NCBI GenBank assembly: GCA_001766655.1
Contig: MJCC01000005.1
Coordinates: 587,233-651,232, forward strand
From: Phytomonas francai
Lineage: Eukaryota; Euglenozoa; Kinetoplastea; Trypanosomatida; Trypanosomatidae
DNA: 64,000 bases
Direction: 5' to 3'
Part shown: piece after piece, positions 20,620 through 29,300 of the stretch
Position numbering within the stretch: the first letter of the stretch is position 1
How the letters are laid out: every line of letters begins with the position of its first letter
Notes under the pieces: model-generated
What the model saw: the letters and a program-made list of their open reading frames with translations, nothing else
What the model was told of the DNA's origin: nothing
Databases searched by the model: none
Program-made: the position numbers and the translations under genes

Positions 20620-23600
20620 ATGTCACTTGATACTCCTGAGAGCAGTAATACACCCTCGGTGGAATATTTTGGGGGCGGCCTAGTAAATTCTTTGCCTGAC
20701 ACGAATCTAAACCATTCGAGAAACAGTAGTTTATCGTTGCTTTCCGTGGCAGAGGTTGATGGTGTAGAACACAATAATCCTAACAATGAGGGGGAGGAGG
20801 AAGAGGAAACGGGTATAAAAACTGAAGTGCATACAAGAATGGATAATTGCAAGAGAATAACATCTCTTGCAAGGAGTGGTTTTCTAAAAGAAAACTCGAG
20901 TGGACGCGCATGTAGCAATAGCATCTCAAGTTTCAAAAAAAAAACTTGCGTCAAAAGACGAAATAGCAAACCGCAAAGCACAGATACCCTGAGTGTTTTT
21001 ACCATTGTAAATTCACCGCTGCTTCAGACCACTACCATCCAAGCTTTCTTTTTTCTAGCTTGTTGTTACGCGCAGGAACACTTTCGAGGGCGATTGTATT
21101 CCCTGTCTACATCGCATACTTTACTTAATGGTCAGGCAGCATTTGGAGACCCTGTGAAGCACCCTATCGAAGCGCCAACAAATAGTAATGAAGGGCAGAA
21201 ACCTAAAGAGGCGGTAGAAAATAAAAAGTATAGCTACCACTCAGTCGTTCAGGCTGAAGCAAAAGTTCTCTTAGATCCCCAGAGCACATCTCTTTTTAAT
21301 ACAGAGTCGTGTGACACAAGCACGGACTTTCCTTTTTGGGAACATACAGAAAAGCTTTCATTAGCGGAACCTGCTTCACCTTGTGTTTTCACTGAGATAG
21401 AACGAGATCAGGAAAAGGAGAAAGTAAGCGAAAACGAGACGGAAACCGCACATATGGGGAGGTTATCCTGCCACGGCAACGCAGCCGTGGGCAAATATTT
21501 TCGAACTGCGATCCAAACTTGCTACGCAATTGAGGATACTTTGCGTCGTTTTAGTCGTGAGAATGAGCATTGCAGGTCTTCAGAAACTGGGGCTAATTAT
21601 TTTGATCCTAGTAATACCTCTGAAGGGAATAAGATCTTAAAGGGTTACGGAACGAGAAAAGCGAGCCAAGCAGAGATGAGGGATTCAGATGCTCTGTTTG
21701 GTCGCGACCCTCAATTCTCATCTCATGAAACAAGCGGCAACAAATTTGACGGACCCAAAGCGTCTTTGCTTGCTTCTTCTCCTTCGATATCTTTAGAATA
21801 TTTCAAGCAGCAGATAGAGGAACTCTCCCATAAACAGTGTCAGGGACGGCACAGTGAACAGGATTTTGAAGAGAACCAGCGCTCTTTCCTACAGCTTCAG
21901 GAGCTGAACTATTTAGTGACTGATGCAGTGCAGTACGCATTACTTCTTACACAACTCCAGTCAGCCGCGCCCTCGTCGTCAGGACTAAGCGGATGGCGCC
22001 CTGTAAGTGGGCTATGCGACTGCGCACAGTTACCGTACTACAAGTATCCCCCACCTTTATTTAAGACTAGCTCCTTCACTAGCGGGACAATACGATTGTT
22101 GGAGTGGCTACGTACATGGAGACCACAACCTGAAGCCCCAACTAAAGCCAGTTTCACTAAGAATGGTAAAATTAGAAATAAGAACAAGCGGAATCGAACC
22201 CAAGATAGCGTAAAATTCCATGCAAACACAGTTGGAGCGCTACAAAAACAGAGCCTTAAGAATCTAAAGGACGCTTCTCTGCCTTCTACCACTCAACTAA
22301 AAGTGGAAGACTGTACCCTTAAGACTGAGGCGGCTGTAACAGAGACAGTTGAGGGGAATGCATTGCCGGATTTGTCTGTGATGACTGACACTGAAAGAGT
22401 GAAAAAAATGTCAGTAGAAAATGAGGCATACCTGAATAGCAGAGAAATCGGTAAGGGGACGGCAGCGAAAGGCCAACAGGGGGCATCTCTGAAACGATAC
22501 GTGTCTGATTCCTTACCAGACTCGTGTAATCAAGCGCTAAAGTTCGTAAAAACAGAAAAAATAATACCTGAACGTGATCTAGTGGTGTCTGACAGGTCGA
22601 CTACTCTCTCGACGACCATGCCCTTCCCTCAGTCTCATTGTGTATCTGCACAAGAGGCCTACAAACGGTACTGCCAACTCTGGCGAGGCACCTCGTATGA
22701 AACCTTGCCAAGCTCGCGCCCTCGCATTTCGGGGGAGATTATGCATGCTTGTTCAGGTTCCCCATCATGGCCCGCGTCACCTTCGCCCGTTTCTCAGTCA
22801 GTAACCTCACGCGTGTGCGCTTCATTGCCCTTTTTTAAAGAAATACGGAAAGAGGAAGAAACCCTCGCTCTAGGGACGATCTGTGGGACGTATGTGGATG
22901 CATTTGGTAACCGGCTGCGCAGTGCAAGACTTGCAAGGCTCGAAGCTTTACGCCGCACCCAGAGACGTTTGGTCAGCCGAAAGCGTTCAAAGCGGCGTGG
23001 ATATTTTACCAGAGAAGACACTGAGGAGGACATTGATCTCCTAGATAAGGCGAATATCAACCCCATGTCGAGTGACTTTTCACTACCGTTTCAGCAACAG
23101 CAACGCACTCTTCACTTTCAGCCCGCTATCATTGGCCCATCTTTGCCCTGTGATAAAATCAGTGATAGGGGAAGCCACTGCTTACCATCATCATCTTCTT
23201 CTTCTTCAGAGACGCTATCTTCTAACGTGGACAGTGAGATTGACTTGGATGATGGCATCACTAACATCGCAGTCCTCAGTGGACCAACCGGCTCTGGCAA
23301 AACAGCCTCAGTGTACCTAGCAGCTGAGCTGCTTGGTTTTCACGTTGTTGAAATGAACAATTCGGTACAGCGGTCGCCGAAAAATGTCGAGCACCTTCTC
23401 GCAGAACTGACACGCAGCCATCGCCTGAAACGATCTCAGCACGGCAAATCCACTGTAAGTATAGAAGAGGAACTCAGCAAGATGAAACGAGAGCATACTA
23501 TAATGATGAAGGCAACGAATGATGCAGTGGCGGCGCGCCTAGCAAAGCAGAAAGTTCCCGAGAAACGAAGGGCAAATGGTATATCATCTCAAGCTGTTGC

Positions 23601-25770
23601 TTCATTCTTCGGCCTCAAAGCTTTATCTAAGGATGAAAAAGAAAATAATGGAGTGACAGCAACGAGTACTGCGGTGGCACAGTCGACAACTCAGGACCCT
23701 GCAAAACAGTTTGATGCACTTTCAGTGAACCCCTCACAAAGCATAATTGGCGACTCTGTGGGCACATACCAAATCGAAAACGTACACTTTCCGAGAACTG
23801 TTGAAGGTAATGACAGCGGAAACATTTACAGCCGCAATGTTAGCAAATCTTCTGGCCCTACTCTCCTTCTGATTGAAGATGCTGACATCTTGCTTGGCAA
23901 TGAGGCCTTGAAGCCCTTTTATGCTGCAATACGAGACCTCGCAAAAAAGAGCAAAGTCCCACTTGTGGTTACCGTGTCAGCAGACGCCCAGTCTTCAGGA
24001 TCAAGGCAAACTGCATCTAAGGAAGACACCTTGGCTTCTAATCGGTACGACCTGGAGGAGACCACTGCGCACTTATCTTCGATACTGCATTCCCATAGGG
24101 TTCACGTGAATTCTGTTGCTGATACCGGAAACCACCACGAAAATGTGATTTCATACCTAACTGAGGCAGATAGTTATCTCTATGGTGATGAAAAACCTAT
24201 AACACAGATCTCCGAGTCCAATCACGGTAATGGTTGTGGTTTTACGCGCGTTGCGATGAGTGCGGCACTGGTAGCACAGTATTTTGGCAAGCAAACCCCA
24301 TTTATGACGCTAAAACCAATGTCAAAGGCGGCGTTGTTTACAGAATTACTTGTTATTGGCTCAGTTGAACTGGGATTACTCAAACTCTTTTACAAAAATA
24401 ATTCGTCAGAGGGTGAGAACCTTCCAAAAAGCAGTGACAGTATGCCCCCAAACTTAAACGAAGAATTTATTTCCAGTAAAATAACGTCTGTTGGGACAGA
24501 ATTCACCAACCGAAATTCAAACAGACCAGCATCCGAAGCTACAGAGGGGATGTTACAGGAATGTACCCTTGAGCTGTGTGATGTCGAACGCTTTGAAGAA
24601 CTTTCGGCGCGCCTAAGAGAGGAAATCTATGGTAAAGATCTTTCGCAGTTCGTGTGCAGCCCTTCTTGCCCGGAAAACCAACCATTTGACACACTGGAGG
24701 CTGCGGTGGTGGTCACAAAAACAATGCATGGCAACACTGATATTCGAAACTGGTTGAACCGACTTCATTGGCTCCTATTGGGCTTTCGCTCTAAAGGCAC
24801 AACACGCGCTGTGAGTGGTAAGCCCCTTGAGGGCCACGCCGTTGCTGCTGCAGACTTTGTAAATTGCAAAGGGTCTGACTTGCCACACAATGCCTTGACT
24901 CACAGGTCAAGAGGAGCTGAACTTGTTGAAAAAAAATTTCGAAGCGCACCGTGGCAAGAAGCCGCTCTATGGGACACGTTTTACGGCCGATATCAAGCAG
25001 CAGTTATCTATAATGAACTACATTGCCCACGTCAAGAGAGGTGGTCGAAACAGCATCTTCTGACCTGCTCGAAGGCGGATATACTAGTCGAACTAGATAC
25101 TTGTGATCTGCGTTTACAAACTCAGGAACAAGAAGAGATCCGCACCTCTGCTTCGTATTCCCCTCCCCTCCCACAGTTTTTCCTAAGCCACTCACCGGCA
25201 TCACCTGTAACTTCTCTCAGCAGCGATCTTAGTGCAGCATCTATTTCCCTCACCACGGTGCCCATCGCCTCAGCAGCGGATGAAGTAGCTCCAATGGTTT
25301 CAAATTCCGGCATTTACGGTGGTGCTGGTCTTCTATACCACTCTGCCGATAAGAATAATATTGACCTCGTTGGACTCAAGCCTATAGATGTACTTCTGCC
25401 TTATGGAGACGCTCAACGCTGGCTTCAGGTGCTCAACGAACACAAAGATGGCGGAACTGACCCACAGGCGTCGTGTTCTATCCCTTCGATACCACCACGT
25501 CCAGTCACTCGGGTTGCTTCATCTTTGCCCGTTGGAGGGCAGTCTGAGGGGATCTGTCGCCCACAGACGACAGTACCGATGACAAACACACCAACAACGA
25601 AACAGCGTGCGAATAGACTTGAGGGCTGGTGGAAGCGTACAAGGAAGCGTGAAGCGACCAAAAATTACGTGTTCGGTCGATCGGCGCATGTGTATGAGGA
25701 TCTTTTGGGTGTTACTAGCCTTTTATTTCCACCTTCAAGCACTATGTCTACTCTATTGAATCCTCAGTAA
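20620..25770 (+). CDS. ATAD5/Elg1-like AAA+ protein (putative PCNA unloader subunit)
   Basis: The protein has 1716 residues and starts at the ATG at 20620. A P-loop, GPTGSGKT, lies at residues 888-895. It is followed by ELLGFHVVEMNNSVQRS, which closely resembles the ATAD5/Elg1 stretch after Walker A (LGF, then E-N, then QRS). Walker B is LLLIEDAD (E1086, D1087), followed by a beta strand (VPLVVTVS). In animals and yeast this protein forms an RFC-like complex with Rfc2-5 and unloads PCNA behind replication forks. About 190 residues lie between Walker A and B. They include QAVASFF (F996-F997), a degenerate PCNA-binding-like motif; ATAD5 carries a similar aromatic motif in the same insert. The N-terminal 880 residues are mostly low-complexity, with short helical patches. 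The C-terminal end (GWWKRTRKREATKNY) is basic. RFC1 is less likely because there is no BRCT domain and the post-P-loop signature is of ATAD5 type. Confidence 0.72.
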   Translation: MSLDTPESSNTPSVEYFGGGLVNSLPDTNLNHSRNSSLSLLSVAEVDGVEHNNPNNEGEEEEETGIKTEVHTRMDNCKRITSLARSGFLKENSSGRACSNSISSFKKKTCVKRRNSKPQSTDTLSVFTIVNSPLLQTTTIQAFFFLACCYAQEHFRGRLYSLSTSHTLLNGQAAFGDPVKHPIEAPTNSNEGQKPKEAVENKKYSYHSVVQAEAKVLLDPQSTSLFNTESCDTSTDFPFWEHTEKLSLAEPASPCVFTEIERDQEKEKVSENETETAHMGRLSCHGNAAVGKYFRTAIQTCYAIEDTLRRFSRENEHCRSSETGANYFDPSNTSEGNKILKGYGTRKASQAEMRDSDALFGRDPQFSSHETSGNKFDGPKASLLASSPSISLEYFKQQIEELSHKQCQGRHSEQDFEENQRSFLQLQELNYLVTDAVQYALLLTQLQSAAPSSSGLSGWRPVSGLCDCAQLPYYKYPPPLFKTSSFTSGTIRLLEWLRTWRPQPEAPTKASFTKNGKIRNKNKRNRTQDSVKFHANTVGALQKQSLKNLKDASLPSTTQLKVEDCTLKTEAAVTETVEGNALPDLSVMTDTERVKKMSVENEAYLNSREIGKGTAAKGQQGASLKRYVSDSLPDSCNQALKFVKTEKIIPERDLVVSDRSTTLSTTMPFPQSHCVSAQEAYKRYCQLWRGTSYETLPSSRPRISGEIMHACSGSPSWPASPSPVSQSVTSRVCASLPFFKEIRKEEETLALGTICGTYVDAFGNRLRSARLARLEALRRTQRRLVSRKRSKRRGYFTREDTEEDIDLLDKANINPMSSDFSLPFQQQQRTLHFQPAIIGPSLPCDKISDRGSHCLPSSSSSSSETLSSNVDSEIDLDDGITNIAVLSGPTGSGKTASVYLAAELLGFHVVEMNNSVQRSPKNVEHLLAELTRSHRLKRSQHGKSTVSIEEELSKMKREHTIMMKATNDAVAARLAKQKVPEKRRANGISSQAVASFFGLKALSKDEKENNGVTATSTAVAQSTTQDPAKQFDALSVNPSQSIIGDSVGTYQIENVHFPRTVEGNDSGNIYSRNVSKSSGPTLLLIEDADILLGNEALKPFYAAIRDLAKKSKVPLVVTVSADAQSSGSRQTASKEDTLASNRYDLEETTAHLSSILHSHRVHVNSVADTGNHHENVISYLTEADSYLYGDEKPITQISESNHGNGCGFTRVAMSAALVAQYFGKQTPFMTLKPMSKAALFTELLVIGSVELGLLKLFYKNNSSEGENLPKSSDSMPPNLNEEFISSKITSVGTEFTNRNSNRPASEATEGMLQECTLELCDVERFEELSARLREEIYGKDLSQFVCSPSCPENQPFDTLEAAVVVTKTMHGNTDIRNWLNRLHWLLLGFRSKGTTRAVSGKPLEGHAVAAADFVNCKGSDLPHNALTHRSRGAELVEKKFRSAPWQEAALWDTFYGRYQAAVIYNELHCPRQERWSKQHLLTCSKADILVELDTCDLRLQTQEQEEIRTSASYSPPLPQFFLSHSPASPVTSLSSDLSAASISLTTVPIASAADEVAPMVSNSGIYGGAGLLYHSADKNNIDLVGLKPIDVLLPYGDAQRWLQVLNEHKDGGTDPQASCSIPSIPPRPVTRVASSLPVGGQSEGICRPQTTVPMTNTPTTKQRANRLEGWWKRTRKREATKNYVFGRSAHVYEDLLGVTSLLFPPSSTMSTLLNPQ

Positions 25771-26345
25771 CAATGCGAGCTCAAAAGTACTTTCCCTTTT
25801 TTTATGCGAGAGGGCAAAAAAAATGTGTTCGCACCATGTTCCTCACTTTGGTGGGTCAAAATGTGGGATTCTTTTTCGAGAGGGAGATGAGAGTACACAT
25901 CTACACAAATTTATAGGTTCAATCAGTCCAAACAGAGGTGCTGCTGCGTAAACCGTATTTGATAATCAAGGTGACGCAATGGTTAGGTGGTATTCTCTTT
26001 CTAGAAACATAAAATTACACGAAGACTTTCCAGTCACTATGCAACTCTTGTTAAATAAACTTTCTTCGTAAGGAGTATGCTTTACCTTTTTTTGTATCAG
26101 CATTGTAAATCCTAGAAAGGTAAAAAGATTCTTATGTATATGTATGGGATCTGATGTATCCAAGAAAGATACTTTCATAGAGTCTTTGATTTCCTACCCT
26201 CACTGGGTTCGCAGAACACATTCCTTCGACTCACGTTCACTTTAACATTGACGATTAAAAAAAAAAAATGGAAAAAGTTAACATTTGAGTAAAAAAGGAA
26301 GAGAATAAATTGTTCGCTTAATACATCAAATTCAGTATACAATTT
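25771..26345. other. Intergenic spacer
   Basis: This is 575 bases with A and T runs and no gene. A pyrimidine-rich stretch near 26185-26250 may hold the splice acceptor for the MORN gene, but no single AG stands out. Confidence 0.5.
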
Positions 26346-29300
26346 ATGAGTTGGGATGCTCACACAAATACAACTTCGCTTTCTCTAGAAGATGTGACGG
26401 TGAGGGCTTCATTAACTTCACAGGAGTATGTCAATCGACACCCGGTTCATTTCACTGAGGAGAATGTAGCCAATCTGGGTGCAAAAATGTCAGAACCTGT
26501 GTCCCCCCCCTTGGCTGCTGACCTCATACCAGCTCTTCCGTCCTTTTTAGGGGCTGCCCTCACCTCCTGGGGGCTAGGTGCAAGTTCAGGAGCTATAGCA
26601 AATGCCACATTGTGTGATGGTGACAGCCCTTGCACCTCGAACGGCAGCGAACCACTACCGGAGTTTATGCAGCGCTCCCTCAGGGTAGCTTGGTCAAAGG
26701 TAAACTGGGGAGGATTGCACAGACTGAGGCAGGCACACTACTACACTGGTGAGGTGTCTACGCCTCAAAGTGGAATGAAAAATGACAGTAGTAAAGAGTC
26801 ACCCCGAGAGGGAATGTCGGTGCCGTCTGAGGCTTGTGATATCTCCATTGATAAGCCGGTCGTGCCAAATGTCGGAGCTAACAACGACGCTGCTAAAAGC
26901 GTTAAAATGCTTCTCACTACTCCCCACGAGCATGCTGCAGGCTCGTTGACTGATACTTCATATAAACAGCGTTTTGCTTCACTATACACGCGAATCCTTC
27001 CTTCATCCGAAGCTAAGAACAGAGAAAGGGGATCCACTTCCCATATCACCTGTGAACCCACATTTGGGCGTCAACCACATGGCTACGGTGTTCTCTTGTA
27101 TATTATCTACGGTCACCGGAGATACACAGGAGAATCCACCCCGCCTGCGACCCCAAAAGCTGCAGAAGCGGGATGCAGCAGTCTAAATGATGATACCTCT
27201 GCTGAGAACTTGATTCCACTCGCGCTGATACCGAAAGCATACTGCCCTGTGGCGGATCTCTTTGATCAAGGTGTGCTGGAGACGGTTTTTTCTGACATAT
27301 CTGGCAGCACTCCAAAATCCGTTCGGAAAATAAAAAAACCAGTGCAATTGGAATCATTGCAGGGGGGAAGAAATAACGATAAGATTGCTGTTTTGTCACT
27401 AGTGACATACGAAGGGGGCTTTTGGCACGGGAGGCCGCATGGGAAAGGCCGCCTCTTGGTATTTCAGCGGTACATCCTTGAAGGAGAATGGGTGCATGGA
27501 GCGCCTCAGCTGAGGGGTGTGTGCGTCTTACGGAAAATTCTTGCCCATCAAACAGACCAGTACAACAGGGATCAGTATGGAAGGTGCCTTGATCATCTTA
27601 CAAATGATAGGAGGAGATATGAAGCCCATTTATATTCTACCAGTGAGGATGAGGACTCAAATAATCCACAAAGTGCGATTATTTTTTCGGAACAGTACAT
27701 GGGTACGCTTGTGGTGAGCATTAGCCACACAAAAGCCCTGAGTCCAGAAGATGCTTCTCGCTTGAGTGAGCCCTGGAAGCGGCCAGGTGGTTTGTCATGG
27801 TCGATTAATCCACGAATCACTCTTCTCTACGACGGATATGGTGAGGCTCTGTCGACTCCTGACGGGCATACGCAGTCTTTTCTTAAAAGTAGGATTGCTT
27901 TTGTACCTCATGAACCGAGCTCTAACCATAAAGGTAGCGGCCTTTCCATGGAGAGGAATGGAATCGTATGGTATTGTGGTGGTTGGATGGCAGGAAAGCG
28001 ACACGGGGTTGGGGCAGAGTGGCGTAGCGTTGGCCCTAACCGCGGCTTATACTTGGGAGACTACGAGCACCACCAGCGCCATGGCTTGGGCATTCTCGAG
28101 CACGATAACGCGAATGGATTAGTGTCCAATATTAATAGTGATAGTGACCGTGCTTCCGTGTTTTCTGGTTCATGGAGGTGTGGTGAACTGCAGCCCAAAG
28201 CTACTCTCCTACTTAGCTCAAACCCTTTCATGAGTCTGCAAGGTGCACACTGGAAGCACATCTCGGATAACACTGCCTCGGGAGAGGAATTTTTATTCGA
28301 CCAAGGGCTGTTCATGAAGGGGCAACATTCTTTTAGTTGCTTGTGGGAACCAATCTTCAGGAAATTTGACGTAGCACTTGCGTCGTTGCCGCCGTTGGAA
28401 GATCGGTTAAACATTCATTTAGAAGATATAGTAACGGAAAATTCCGAGGCTGACGACAAAGGGGAACGAGCAAATATATATATCCGTCCGATTTTGGAAG
28501 CTGTAATATCGTTGAAAGAGTGGGGAGAGACCCTCTCTACTTTTCAGCGCCTGTTTTACTTTATTTTCGGACAGTGCTCCGGGAAGAAGATATACAAAAG
28601 TCATAAATTTCAACAGCAGCATTCAAAAAGGGATAGAAATAGTGAGCTGGGTGCCACCCTCAATTTTCATCCTTTTTTTTGTGAAAAGTCCAAAAACAGC
28701 TTACACGAAACAGACAACAACACCTCTGAGAAGGATACTCTGCTGAGACGCTTGGAAAAGCTTGGTGGTAGTACACCTTTCGACACATATTCTCTGAATA
28801 CCCGTCACCATGGAGGTCGACCGATTCCTTATTTTGAACATAGCTCACCATCGTATTGCCAATTTATGGGTCTTTCCACCTCGAATGAGGTCGCAGGCTC
28901 TCCACAGCGAAGGGTTCTTGATACCCAAGAGGCTTTCGCGTCTGCGACGGACCGAGCCGAATCTGCGCCACGGCAAGTCAGACAGTTTTCCGTGAAAGCA
29001 AAGAGCTGCGGTGCCCGTTATGCTCCTAACATCAGTTGCCTACATGCATACGTTACAAATCCTGCCTATACCTCCCTTTCCACTATGCGCGGGCAAACCC
29101 CAAATGCTACAGCAGAGCATGCCCTCCATTATGCTGCGAGCTTTGTAACTTCTATACAGCTCCGATTGATACCTTTTGTGTCTCTTCACCTGCTAGCAGG
29201 TGAACAAGTTATACATCATAAAATCCTGGAACAGTTCGGCTGGAACGTCGTATACAGCCTTGTCGGACCACTCCTGTATGACCTCTGCAACGCGGTTGTG

